From Arsenicicoccus cauae (GTDB lineage: Bacteria; Actinomycetota; Actinomycetes; Actinomycetales; Dermatophilaceae): a stretch of 64,000 bases of DNA. The notes below the pieces were generated by a model that made no database searches, had not been told where the DNA came from, and saw only the letters and a program-made list of their open reading frames with translations. The stretch is taken from positions 1-64,000 of the forward strand of contig NZ_WLVL01000021.1 in the NCBI RefSeq assembly GCF_009707125.1, given 5' to 3'. This document shows, in pieces, positions 54,265 through 62,797 of the stretch. Each line of letters begins with the position of its first letter. Positions within the stretch are counted from its first letter, which is position 1. Position numbers and translations under genes: made by a program.

Positions 54265-55175
54265 CGGGGGGCCTTCCGATCGGGGTCGGCCTGCAGGAGG
54301 TCGTGCTCCTCGAGGGTCTGCACGAAGGCCTCCACCAGGGGGTTGGGCTGGTCGGCGCGCCACGCGAGCGCCAGGTCGACGGTCGCGGTGCCGGGCAGGT
54401 CGGCAAAGGTCACGCCCTCCAGGCCGGAGGCGCGGGTCGAGGCCGGGACCAGGGCGATGCCGAGGCCGCCGGCCACGAGGGACAGCAGGGTCGACATCTC
54501 GGTGACCTCGTGCTCGATGGTGGGGTAGAAGCCGGCGTCCAGGCAGGTGCGGACCACGGCGTCGGTCACCACGGAGCGTGCGCTCGGCGCCAGGACGACG
54601 AAGGACTCCTCGACCAGGGCGTGGACGGTGACCTCCGGGTCGTCGACGAGGCGGTGGCCCGACGGCAGAGCGAGCACGAGGGGCTCGCGGGCGACCAGGC
54701 GAGTGGTCAGGCGGTCGTCGCGGACGGGCAGGCGCAGGACACCGACGTCGATGCGACCCGCGTCGAGGTCGTGCACCTGCTGCGGCGTGAGGCGGTCGGT
54801 CTGGATCTGCAGGCCGACCCCCGGCATACGGGCCTTGACCAGGGCAGCCATGCGGGGGAGGTAGCCGTAGGTCGCCGACCCGGTCAGCGCGATCCGCAGG
54901 ACCCCTACCTGGCCGCGGGCGATGCGGCGGGTGCGCTCCACGGTGTCGTCCAGCGCCGCGAGGATGCGCCGGGCGTCGGCCACGAAGACCTCGCCGGCCG
55001 GCGTCAGCGCGACGGTGCGGGTGGTCCGCTCGAACAGCTCGACCTGGAGCTCGTCCTCGAGCTGGCGGACGGCCTGGGACAGCGGCGGCTGGGAGATGTG
55101 CAGCGAGCGCGCGGCGCGGCCGAAGTGACGTTGCTCGGCCACGGCGACGACGTAGCGCAGGTGCCGCAGCTCCAT
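54261..55175 (-). CDS. catR: LysR-type regulator of the cat operon
   Basis: A 304-residue LysR-family protein: N-terminal winged HTH (MELRHLRYVVAVAEQRHFGR, then ARSLHISQPPLSQAVRQLE) and a periplasmic-binding-like effector domain. In catechol operons such regulators respond to cis,cis-muconate. It is the first gene of the operon, rather than divergent as in most CatR systems, and overlaps catB by four bases. GGAGG is placed well before the ATG at 55175. The effector is inferred from context. Confidence 0.88.
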   Translation of the reverse strand: MELRHLRYVVAVAEQRHFGRAARSLHISQPPLSQAVRQLEDELQVELFERTTRTVALTPAGEVFVADARRILAALDDTVERTRRIARGQVGVLRIALTGSATYGYLPRMAALVKARMPGVGLQIQTDRLTPQQVHDLDAGRIDVGVLRLPVRDDRLTTRLVAREPLVLALPSGHRLVDDPEVTVHALVEESFVVLAPSARSVVTDAVVRTCLDAGFYPTIEHEVTEMSTLLSLVAGGLGIALVPASTRASGLEGVTFADLPGTATVDLALAWRADQPNPLVEAFVQTLEEHDLLQADPDRKAPR

Positions 55176-55423
55176 CGGTGACCTCCTCGTCGGTGAGGGC
55201 AGTGCGTTCGCTCCCTCGCCACGGTAGGGCGGCCCGATTGATCTACACAAATACCCGTTCACGCCTCATTGATAGGCATCAGGTGTCAATCGCTCCCTGG
55301 GTCAAACCTTGGGCAGATGACCGGGGCGAGGCCCCTCGGACAAGGGCGGCAGTGGTCTGGAGCACGCGGCCAGACCGCCTCTGCCGCAGCGCAGTCCGTG
55401 CCGACGACGCCACAGGAGGAACC
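55176..55423. promoter_or_regulatory. Divergent control region of catRBAC and the lost ben operon
   Basis: This 248-base AT-richer stretch holds ATTGA-x13-TCAAT (55268-55290), which contains a LysR-type inverted arrangement. A TTGACA box sits inside its right half on the minus strand. It also supplies a strong AGGAGG before the benA remnant ATG. LysR sites cannot be fixed by eye, so the exact binding sequence is uncertain. Confidence 0.35.
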
Positions 55424-55542
55424 ATGCCGCACCCCACCGGCACCCAGAAGGGAAGCACTTCTTCGAGGGCGGCTGGATCTACCTCGCCCACGACTCGCAG
55501 GTGGCCAAGCCCGGCGACTACTTCACTACCTACAGGGGTAGG
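55424..55542 (+). pseudogene. Fossil of benA (benzoate 1,2-dioxygenase alpha subunit)
   Basis: After ACAGGAGGAACC, an ATG at 55424 opens MPHPTGTQKG. One base out of frame, 55453-55536 reads KHFFEGGWIYLAHDSQVAK followed by PGDYFTTYRGRGG. This closely follows the N-terminal region of BenA-type ring-hydroxylating dioxygenases (HxFExxWxYLAHESQIP..NDYFTTYIGR), just before the Rieske domain. Some 40 N-terminal codons and everything downstream, including the Rieske cysteines, are missing. The remnant points away from catR, the place where a benABCD operon would start. Truncation and frameshift make it non-functional. Confidence 0.75.
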
Positions 55543-55569
55543 GGTGGGCGGGGACAGCGGGAGGGGCGC

Positions 55570-57012
55570 TCAGACCAAGGAGGCGGTGCGCGAGGCCGCC
55601 GCGGCAGCGAGCTCCGCGGCGTGCGCAGCGGCCACGGCACCCTCGTCGCGCTGCTCGCGCCACCAGCGCTGCCCGCTCTCGGGGAGGGTGTAGATCGGGT
55701 CGTAGTAGGCGTAGTCCGTGCTGGTGACGTCGACCTCCTCGCCCTCGATCGACGTGCGGTAGTTCTTGCGCCACAAGGAGATCCCGCGCTCGCGGTCGTA
55801 CTCCTCGACCTGGTGCACCCACCGCTTGCCGACGAACGGCACGTCGCAGACGATGCGCGGCGTCGCGAAGCCGGGCAGGTATCCCATGATCGCGTGCTGC
55901 AGCTGCTGGGCCTCGGCGAGCGACAGCCGCCAGTGCTCGCTGAACGGGATCATGTCGCACATGTAGAAGTAGTAGGGGTTGATCGCCGCCTCGTCGCGCA
56001 TCGTGAAGCACAGGTCGAGCAGGGCCTCGGGCGAGTCGTTGATGCCGCGCATCAGCACGCCCTGGTTGCGGATCGACCGCACCCCGGCCTCGTGCATCAG
56101 CCGGGTGGCGTGGGCCACCGAGGGCGTGAGGGACTGGGCGTTGTTGATGTGCGTGTGGACGGCGAGCCCGACGCCGCGGCAGGCGGCGGTCCACGACACC
56201 CGTCCGAGGCCCTCGACCACGTCGGGCGCCGACCAGTGCTGGGGCAGGCCCATGAGCGCCTTGGTGGCGAGGCGGATGTCGCGGATGTTGTCGATCTCCA
56301 GCAGGCGCATGAGGAAGGACTCGAGGTTCTTCCACGGCATGTTGGCGACGTCGCCGCCCGAGACCACGACGTCGCGGACCTGCGGGGACCCCTTGAGGTA
56401 GTCGATCATCGCGTCGAGCCGGTCGACGGGCTTGCCGGCGAGCTTGAGCTTGGTGACCTGCGCCGTGGAGTTGCCGACGAGGTCCATGCGCGTGCAGTGG
56501 CCGCAGTACTGCGGGCAGGTGGGCAGCAGCTCGGCGAGCACCTTGGTGGGGTAGCGGTGGGTGAGGCCCTCCGCCACCCACATGTCGGCCTCGTGCAGGG
56601 AGTCCCGCGAGGCGTGGGGGTGGCTCGCCCAGTCCGTGCGCCGGTCGGAGTACACCGGGAGCATGTAGCGGCGGACCGGGTCTGCGAGGAACGCGGCGCT
56701 GAACTCCGCTCCCGCCGCCGGCATGGGGGCGTCGACGGCCGGGACCATGGTGTTGAGCATCTGCGGCGGCACCAGCATCGACATGGTGGCCCGCTCGGCC
56801 TGGTCGCGCTCGAGGTCGGCGTAGACCTCCTCGGTGAGCAGGTCGCCCATGAGCTCACGCAGCTGCCGGACGTTCTTGACGCACCGGGTGCGCTGCCACT
56901 GGGCGCTCGCCCACTCCTTGTCGGTCACGTCGCGCCAGCCCGGCAGCCGCCTCCAGTCGGGCTCCACGAGCTCGCGCCGACGGTAGACGTATGGTTGCTC
57001 CATCGCACTCAT
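55570..57012 (-). CDS. kamA: Lysine 2,3-aminomutase (radical SAM)
   Basis: KamA interconverts L-lysine and L-beta-lysine using SAM, a 4Fe-4S cluster and PLP. The 480-residue protein has the radical-SAM cysteines in CPQYCGHCTR near residue 165, VVVSGGDVANMPWKNLE downstream, and the KamA-like C-terminus with a PLP lysine region (FVGKRWVHQVEEYDRERGIS). Slightly longer than classical KamA at the N-terminus. The start at 57012 is supported by TACCGT seven bases before it. It is divergent from kdd; the 88-base gap carries both promoters. First step of the lysine pathway encoded to its right. Confidence 0.9.
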   Translation of the reverse strand: MSAMEQPYVYRRRELVEPDWRRLPGWRDVTDKEWASAQWQRTRCVKNVRQLRELMGDLLTEEVYADLERDQAERATMSMLVPPQMLNTMVPAVDAPMPAAGAEFSAAFLADPVRRYMLPVYSDRRTDWASHPHASRDSLHEADMWVAEGLTHRYPTKVLAELLPTCPQYCGHCTRMDLVGNSTAQVTKLKLAGKPVDRLDAMIDYLKGSPQVRDVVVSGGDVANMPWKNLESFLMRLLEIDNIRDIRLATKALMGLPQHWSAPDVVEGLGRVSWTAACRGVGLAVHTHINNAQSLTPSVAHATRLMHEAGVRSIRNQGVLMRGINDSPEALLDLCFTMRDEAAINPYYFYMCDMIPFSEHWRLSLAEAQQLQHAIMGYLPGFATPRIVCDVPFVGKRWVHQVEEYDRERGISLWRKNYRTSIEGEEVDVTSTDYAYYDPIYTLPESGQRWWREQRDEGAVAAAHAAELAAAAASRTASLV

Positions 57013-57019
57013 GACCCCT

Positions 57020-57025
57020 ACGGTA
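57020..57025 (-). promoter_or_regulatory. Candidate kamA -10 box (TACCGT on the minus strand)
   Basis: TACCGT ends 7 bases before the kamA ATG; TTGCAG lies 16 bases upstream as a possible -35. The geometry suggests leaderless transcription. Confidence 0.4.
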
Positions 57026-57100
57026 GCGGAGAGTTTGCGGCCTGCAACAGTATGGTCAACAGGTTTTGCACCATCACCCATCTCAGAGTGGAGAATCGGT

Positions 57101-58210
57101 ATGCACAATGCGCACGTCACGCGTCCCCGCGCAGCTGCCGCCACGCCCCCTGCGACCGGCGCCTCGCCATTCGGCCTGCACCGGGTGATCCTCGGCCCCG
57201 GCGAGCGACCCGCACTGCCGCAGGCCGCCCGGCGGCTCGACGACCGGCCCGAGATCTGGCCCGACGAGGTCCGCGTGTGCGTGGAGACCCTCAACCTCGA
57301 CGCCGCGAGCTATCGCCAGCTCCGGGGGTCGTATGCCGGGAGCGCCCTGCGCCAGGCGGTGCTCGACATCGTCGGCGAGCGCGGCAAGATGCAGAATCCC
57401 GTCACGGGGTCCGGCGGCATGCTGATCGGCACGGTGGACGAGGTCGGCCCAGAGAGCCCGCTCGGGCTGCGGCCGGGGGACCGCGTGGCCACCCTGGTGA
57501 GCCTGTCCCTGACGCCGCTGCGGATCACCGACGGGCTCGCCCGCTGGGACGGCGAGGACGAGCGGATCCCGGCCGAGGGCCACGCCATCCTCTTCGGCCG
57601 CTCGATCGCCGCGGTCCTGCCCGACGACCTCGACCCCGAGCTCGCGCTCATGGTCATGGACGTCTGCGGCGCCCCCGCGCTCGTGGACCGCGTGGTGCGG
57701 GAGCACCGGTCGCGCACGGGGGCGGCGCCGGACGTGCTCGTCCTCGGCGGCGCGGGCAAGTCGGGCTCCCTGTCGCTCGCCGCCGCACGCCGGGCCGGAG
57801 CAGCCCACCTCACCGCGGTCGTCCCCGTCCAGGTGGAGGCGGACCTGCTGTCGGGCACGACGCTCGCTGACGACGTCGTCCTGGCCGACGCGCGAGACCC
57901 CCTCGGGCTCCTCGATGCCGTCGAGACCGCCCACGGCCCGGCCGACGTCACGGTCGTGTGCGTGGACGTGCCGGGCTGCGAGCACCCGTCCATCCTCGTG
58001 ACCCGCGACGGCGGGACGATCGTCTACTTCTCCATGGCCACCAGCTTCAGCGCCGCCGCGCTCGGCGCCGAGGGCCTGGCGGCCGACGTGCGCATGCTCG
58101 TGGGCAACGGCTACACCCCGGGGCACGCGGCCCTGGCGCTCGACCTGCTGAGGTCCGACCCGTCGGTGCGCGCGTTGTTCGAGGGGCGTCTGGCGCCCCG
58201 GGCACACTGA
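57101..58210 (+). CDS. kdd: L-erythro-3,5-diaminohexanoate dehydrogenase
   Basis: Kdd oxidatively deaminates 3,5-diaminohexanoate to 5-amino-3-oxohexanoate with NAD(P). The 369-residue protein is medium-chain-reductase-like: N-terminal substrate domain (FGLHRVILGPGERPALPQAA) and Rossmann motif DVLVLGGAGKSGSLSLAAAR near residue 210. The ATG at 57101 has GGAGA upstream. Assignment rests on similarity to known Kdd and on the kamA/kamDE/kal context. The next gene starts four bases after the stop. Confidence 0.85.
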   Translation: MHNAHVTRPRAAAATPPATGASPFGLHRVILGPGERPALPQAARRLDDRPEIWPDEVRVCVETLNLDAASYRQLRGSYAGSALRQAVLDIVGERGKMQNPVTGSGGMLIGTVDEVGPESPLGLRPGDRVATLVSLSLTPLRITDGLARWDGEDERIPAEGHAILFGRSIAAVLPDDLDPELALMVMDVCGAPALVDRVVREHRSRTGAAPDVLVLGGAGKSGSLSLAAARRAGAAHLTAVVPVQVEADLLSGTTLADDVVLADARDPLGLLDAVETAHGPADVTVVCVDVPGCEHPSILVTRDGGTIVYFSMATSFSAAALGAEGLAADVRMLVGNGYTPGHAALALDLLRSDPSVRALFEGRLAPRAH

Positions 58211-58214
58211 CGCC

Positions 58215-59789
58215 ATGCGACGACGCACCCTCTACCGCAACGGCCACGTCTACGTCCCCACCCGCGGCTTCCCCACAGCCATGCTGGTGGACGATACGCG
58301 GGTGCTCTGGGTCGGCGGCGAGGCCGACGCCGACGGCCAGGTGGACGAGGCCCACCGGGTGGTGGACCTGCACGGGTGCCTGGTGACGACGCCGTTCGTC
58401 GACCCGATCCACTTCGTGGCCGAGAGCGCCGAGTGGCGCTCGCTGACCCAGCTGACGGGGGCGCGCTCGCTGACCGAGGCGCTGGACCGGCTGGCGGCCG
58501 CCGCACGCACGTCGCAGGGCCCGGTGACGGGCTTCGGCTACGACGAGGGACGCTGGCCCGAGCAGCGCCCGCCGACGCCCGAGGAGCTGGCTCGCGCCGT
58601 GGAGGGACGACCGGCCGTCATCCTGCGGGCGGACAAGGGGGCCTGCGTCTGCTCCCCGGCGTTCACCGCCGGCGCCGCGCAGGTGGGGGTGGACACCCGC
58701 AGCCTGGCCGACATGACGCGCAGGCCGGGCCTCGGCGCGCTCCTCACGGGGGTCGTGGCGCAGCGGACGCCCGCCCAGCAGCAGGCGATCCTCGACGGCG
58801 CCCTGTCGGCCGCGGCGGCCCACGGCATCGGCTGCTTGCACGACCACATCTCCAGCCCGCGGCTCCTGGACGGCTTCACGACGACGCGCCCGCAGCTGCC
58901 GGGCCCGATCGTGCAGCGCTACCTGCGGCACGTCTGCCGCCCCGACGAGGACCCCGCCGTGCTCCTGCGGGAGCACGACCTGCACGGCTTCATGCTGCAG
59001 GTCGACGGGCCGGTCAACAGCCACCAGGCGGCCCTGCACGAGACCTACATCGACCTGCCGGGCCAGGTCGGCCCCGACCCGATGCCCGCCGAGACGATCG
59101 CCGAGCACCTCGTCGCCGCATCGCTCGCCGGGATCCGCACCAGCCTCGTCGCGATGGGGGACCGGGCGGCCGACGCCATGATCGACGGCATGCGCACCGC
59201 GGTGCGGACCGTGGGGCTGGACCGCTTCCGCTCGCTGCGCCACCGCACCATGACCCTGGCCCTGGCGGACCCGCGCGTGCTGGGCACGCTGATCGACCTC
59301 GGGGTGGTCGTGGTGCGCGTCCCCCAGGTGGACAGCCGTTGGGGAGGGCCGGAGGGGGACTTCACGCGGGCCCTCGGCACCGTCCGGGCGCGCGAGATGA
59401 TGCGCTTCGGCTCGCTCGGCGTCGACGGCCTGCTCACCGCACTCGCCAGCACCTCGCCGTGGCTGGACCTCGACCCGTGGCAGACCCTGCGCTCCGCCCG
59501 CTGGCATCGGTTCGAGGAGGAGCGGGTCTCTGTGGGAGAGGCCTTCCGCGCCCACACGGTGGGCGGCTGGCACGCCTCCGGCCACGACACCCGCGGCTAC
59601 CTCGGCGTCGGGCTCCCGGCCGACTTCGTGGTGTGGGAGGTGCCGCCGGGCGAGCTCGGCGAGGGCCCGCACTCCCAGCTCGAGACCCCCGGCCTGCCGC
59701 GGCTGCGCCCGGAGGCCCCCACCCCCCGAGCCCTGCTGACGGTCGTCGGCGGACGCACGATCCACGAGAGCGAAGGAGCTCTGCCATGA
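58215..59789 (+). CDS. Amidohydrolase-like protein (YtcJ type) with missing metal ligands
   Basis: A 524-residue protein of the Amidohydrolase_3/YtcJ fold. The family's first metal motif (HxH after PGFID) is replaced by PFVDPIHF near residue 60. The C-terminal metal aspartate of the GSD(W/A)P motif is also absent, the region reading LASTSPWLDLDP. GDRAADAMIDGMR near 317 and the beta-strand frame remain. It lies inside the kam operon, coupled to kamD (ATGA), and so should serve the lysine pathway. Activity as a metal hydrolase looks doubtful; it could be a binding or altered-chemistry member. Confidence 0.7.
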   Translation: MRRRTLYRNGHVYVPTRGFPTAMLVDDTRVLWVGGEADADGQVDEAHRVVDLHGCLVTTPFVDPIHFVAESAEWRSLTQLTGARSLTEALDRLAAAARTSQGPVTGFGYDEGRWPEQRPPTPEELARAVEGRPAVILRADKGACVCSPAFTAGAAQVGVDTRSLADMTRRPGLGALLTGVVAQRTPAQQQAILDGALSAAAAHGIGCLHDHISSPRLLDGFTTTRPQLPGPIVQRYLRHVCRPDEDPAVLLREHDLHGFMLQVDGPVNSHQAALHETYIDLPGQVGPDPMPAETIAEHLVAASLAGIRTSLVAMGDRAADAMIDGMRTAVRTVGLDRFRSLRHRTMTLALADPRVLGTLIDLGVVVVRVPQVDSRWGGPEGDFTRALGTVRAREMMRFGSLGVDGLLTALASTSPWLDLDPWQTLRSARWHRFEEERVSVGEAFRAHTVGGWHASGHDTRGYLGVGLPADFVVWEVPPGELGEGPHSQLETPGLPRLRPEAPTPRALLTVVGGRTIHESEGALP

Positions 59790-61375
59790 CCCGCACACCC
59801 GCGCCGGGTGCCCGCGCCCACCTCGACCTGGACCCGCAGGTCGTACGTCGCGCGAGGAGCCTCGCCCGCCGGGCGGGACGCCCGGTCGTCCGCCTGGCGC
59901 AGGAGCACACCACGGTCTCGGTCGAGCGCGCCACGCTGCGCCTCGCGGGGCTGGCCGGCGCCGACCACGAGCGCGTCCCGTGGGTCAACCACCTGGTGGC
60001 GGGCGTGCGCGACCAGGTCGGGCTCGAGGGCGGGGTCACCACGCCGGTGCACGACGCCCTGGCGCGCGGCGAGGCCCCCGACCTGCTCACCCTGGCGCAG
60101 AAGGCCGCTGCGGGCGCCGTGACCTTCCGTGTGCCGGAGGGCAAGGACCGCACTGCCGCCCAGCGCCTCGCGAGACGTGCCGTCACCCAGGGGATGACGC
60201 GCATCGACCGCCAGCGCGCAGCCCGGGAGCGCCTGATCGCCAAGGTCGGCGACGCCCCCGCCCGCCCGTGGGTCTACCTCATCGTGGCGACCGGCGACAT
60301 CTACGAGGACATGCCGCAGGCCCAGGCCGCGGCCCGCGGGGGCGCGGACGTCATCGCCGTCATCCGCTCGACCGGCCAGTCGCTGCTGGACTACGTCCCG
60401 GAGGGCGCAACCCGCGAGGGCTACGCCGGGACCTACGCGACGCAGGAGAACTTCCGCCTGATGCGGGCCGCCCTCGACGAGACCAGCAAGGAGCTGGGCC
60501 GCTACGTCCGGCTCACCAACTACGCCTCCGGGCTGTGCATGCCGGAGATCGCCACGCTGGCGGGCCTCGAGCGGCTGGACATGATGCTCAACGACTCGAT
60601 GTACGGCATCCTCTTCCGCGACATCAACCCCATCCGCACCTTCGTCGACCAGCGCTTCTCCCGGCAGGTCCACGCCCGCGCCGGCATCATCATCAACACC
60701 GGCGAGGACAACTACCTGACGACCGCGGACGCCGTCGAGGCGGCGCACACGGTGACGGTCAGCCAGCTGCTCAACGAGTACTTCGCCAAGGAGGCCGGGC
60801 TCGAGGACTGGCAGCTCGGCCTCGGCCACGCCTTCGAGATCAACCCGGACCTGCCCGACTCGTTCCGCATGGAGCTGGCGCACGCCATGCTGGCCCGCGA
60901 CCTGTTCCCCCGGGCGCCGCTCAAGTGGATGCCCCCCACCAAGCACATGACCGGTGACGTCTTCCGCGGCTACCTGCTCGACGGCTTCTTCAACCTCGTC
61001 GGGGGCCTCACCGACCAGGGGATCCTCTTGGTCGGGATGATGACCGAGGCGGTCGTCACGCCGTTCCTGTCCGACCGCGACCTGGCCCTGCAGAACGTCC
61101 GCTACGCCCTCGAGGCCGGGCGCGGCCTGCGCGAGGACTTCCGGCCGCCGCCCGACGGCTTCGTCCAGACCAGGGCCCGCCAGGTGCTCTCCGAGGCCGT
61201 GGACCTGCTCGACCGGATCGTCGACGACACCCTGCTGGACGCCATCGCCGACGGGACCTTCGGCCTCATGAAGCGGCCCGCCGACGCCGGCAAGGGTCTG
61301 GACGGCGTCATCCGCAAGGGCCCGGACTACGACAACCCCGCCATGACCCTGCTCGAGGAGGGTGCGACGCGATGA
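59786..61375 (+). CDS. kamD: Lysine 5,6-aminomutase alpha subunit
   Basis: KamD is the large subunit (529 residues) of the adenosylcobalamin- and PLP-dependent mutase that moves the terminal amino group of beta-lysine/D-lysine. It has the TIM-barrel family segments WVYLIVATGDIYEDMPQAQA near residue 165, STGQSLLDYVPEGATREGYA near 195, and LKWMPPTKHMTGD near 385. The ATG overlaps the amidohydrolase stop and its own stop overlaps kamE. No cobalamin riboswitch is visible in the operon leader. Confidence 0.93.
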   Translation: MTRTPAPGARAHLDLDPQVVRRARSLARRAGRPVVRLAQEHTTVSVERATLRLAGLAGADHERVPWVNHLVAGVRDQVGLEGGVTTPVHDALARGEAPDLLTLAQKAAAGAVTFRVPEGKDRTAAQRLARRAVTQGMTRIDRQRAARERLIAKVGDAPARPWVYLIVATGDIYEDMPQAQAAARGGADVIAVIRSTGQSLLDYVPEGATREGYAGTYATQENFRLMRAALDETSKELGRYVRLTNYASGLCMPEIATLAGLERLDMMLNDSMYGILFRDINPIRTFVDQRFSRQVHARAGIIINTGEDNYLTTADAVEAAHTVTVSQLLNEYFAKEAGLEDWQLGLGHAFEINPDLPDSFRMELAHAMLARDLFPRAPLKWMPPTKHMTGDVFRGYLLDGFFNLVGGLTDQGILLVGMMTEAVVTPFLSDRDLALQNVRYALEAGRGLREDFRPPPDGFVQTRARQVLSEAVDLLDRIVDDTLLDAIADGTFGLMKRPADAGKGLDGVIRKGPDYDNPAMTLLEEGATR

Positions 61376-62157
61376 GCGAGATCATCAGGCCGTATGGCGA
61401 CACCACCGGCGACGGCATGATCCAGGTGTCCTTCACGCTGCCGGTGCCGCACGACAAGCGCGCCGAGGGCGCGGCGCTGCAGCTCGCCGACAAGATGGGG
61501 ATCAAGCCCGCCCTGCTGGTGCACGCCCGGGCGATCGGCCCGGACTTCACCTTCTTCGTCGTCTACGGCTCGGTCACCCACCTGGTGGACCTGCGGGACG
61601 TGCACGTGGTCGAGCGCGACTACCCGCTCCTGCCGGCCAAGGACGTCAACGCCGCCATCAAGCGACAGCTGCGCCGCCCGCTCGTCGTGGTCGGCGCCTG
61701 CATCGGCACCGACGCCCACACGGTCGGCATCGACGCGATCCTCAACATCAAGGGCTTCGCGGGCGAGAAGGGGCTGGAGTACTACTCCGAGATCACCGTG
61801 GTCAACCTCGGCGCCCAGGTCCTCGTGCCCGAGCTCGTCGAGCGGGCCCGCGCCGAGCAGGCCGACGCGGTCCTCGTGTCCCAGGTCGTCACCCAGCGGG
61901 ACGCCCACATCACCAACACCCAGGAGATGTCGGCGGCCTTCCGCGAGGCCTATCCCGCAGGCACCGCACCGCTGCTCGTCGTCGGGGGACCCCGGTTCGA
62001 CGAGTCCGCCGCCGCCGAGCTCGGCGTGGACCGGGTCTTCGGCAAGGGGACGACGCCCGGCGAGGTGGCGTCATACCTCGTCCACGCCATCTCCCACCGC
62101 CGCACCGCCGACCCCAGCACCGCCGACCCCAGCACCGCCGAGGAGCCAGCCCGATGA
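61372..62157 (+). CDS. kamE: Lysine 5,6-aminomutase beta subunit
   Basis: KamE (261 residues) carries the cobalamin-binding Rossmann domain and the PLP lysine. The B12 motif reads GACIGTDAHTVGIDAI near residue 107 (Asp-x-His-x-x-Gly), with GKGTTPGEVASYL at the domain end. NIKGFAGEKGLEYY just after the motif contains the candidate PLP-binding lysine. The C-terminus (TADPSTADPSTAEEP) is made of a 15-bp tandem duplication. Overlaps kamD and kal by four bases each. Confidence 0.93.
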   Translation: MSEIIRPYGDTTGDGMIQVSFTLPVPHDKRAEGAALQLADKMGIKPALLVHARAIGPDFTFFVVYGSVTHLVDLRDVHVVERDYPLLPAKDVNAAIKRQLRRPLVVVGACIGTDAHTVGIDAILNIKGFAGEKGLEYYSEITVVNLGAQVLVPELVERARAEQADAVLVSQVVTQRDAHITNTQEMSAAFREAYPAGTAPLLVVGGPRFDESAAAELGVDRVFGKGTTPGEVASYLVHAISHRRTADPSTADPSTAEEPAR

Positions 62158-62582
62158 CCATCCCAGCCACCCCGACCCTGCCGTCGTCTCCGCCCGAGGT
62201 CGGCGCCACCGTCGTCCACCGGCGCTACGTCCCCTACAGCCACGCGCACTACGCGGGCAACCTCGTCGACGGCGCCTACTCGCTGGCTGCGTTCGGCGAC
62301 GTCGCGACCGAGATGTGCATCCGCACCGACGGCGACGAGGGCCTCTTCGCGTCCTACAGCGACGTGCAGTTCTGCGCGCCCGTGCGGGCGGGGGACTGCC
62401 TCGAGATCACCTGCACCCTGGTGCGGGTGGGCTCGCGGTCCCGCGAGATGGACTTCGCGGTCCGCGTCGTCGCCCGGGGCATGCCGGACCGAGGGGCGTC
62501 GGCCGCCGAGCTGCTTGACCCGCCCGTGATCGCCACGACGGCTCGCGGAGTGGTCGTGGTGCCGGAGCGTCGCGACGTCTGA
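62154..62582 (+). CDS. kal: 3-aminobutyryl-CoA ammonia-lyase
   Basis: Kal removes ammonia from 3-aminobutyryl-CoA to give crotonyl-CoA. The 142-residue hot-dog protein starts its conserved part with RRYVPYSHAHYAGNLVDGAY and continues with FGDVATEMCIRTDGDEGLFA, matching Kal proteins. It closes the kdd-amidohydrolase-kamD-kamE-kal operon. The pathway step that makes 3-aminobutyryl-CoA (Kce) is not encoded in the window. The ATG overlaps the kamE stop. Confidence 0.88.
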   Translation: MTIPATPTLPSSPPEVGATVVHRRYVPYSHAHYAGNLVDGAYSLAAFGDVATEMCIRTDGDEGLFASYSDVQFCAPVRAGDCLEITCTLVRVGSRSREMDFAVRVVARGMPDRGASAAELLDPPVIATTARGVVVVPERRDV

Positions 62583-62760
62583 CAGACGCGATCACCCTCG
62601 CCCAAGCTTAGATGGCGCACCGTCATCTGGTCCACTCGTTCGGCCGAAGACGCGATCATCGTGGGCATCCTGGCGACACGCCGTAGTCACCCGACTTTTT
62701 TCGACGCAGGCTCAGGCCCCTGACCAGCGGTTCTCCCCATCGTCGCAGGTCAGAGGGTGT

Positions 62761-62791
62761 TTGACAGCGACTGTGGGTGAGGCTCTAGGTT
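62761..62791 (+). promoter_or_regulatory. Promoter of the candidate RNA (TTGACA, 19 bp, TAGGTT)
   Basis: TTGACA at 62761-62766 and TAGGTT at 62786-62791 fit a housekeeping sigma-70-type promoter with a somewhat long 19-bp spacer. It is the best -35/-10 pair in the window and precedes no reading frame. The 62583-62760 stretch before it holds only weak hairpins and a T6 run. Confidence 0.5.
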
Positions 62792-62797
62792 GACGGA

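Noticed and set aside
57013-57100. Cobalamin or lysine riboswitch upstream of the kam operon
   Set aside because: The 88-base divergent gap is too short and has no recognisable riboswitch core.
62583-62760. Rho-independent terminator ending in T6 at about 62694
   Set aside because: The T-run is present but the nearest stem is short and separated from it by more than ten bases.
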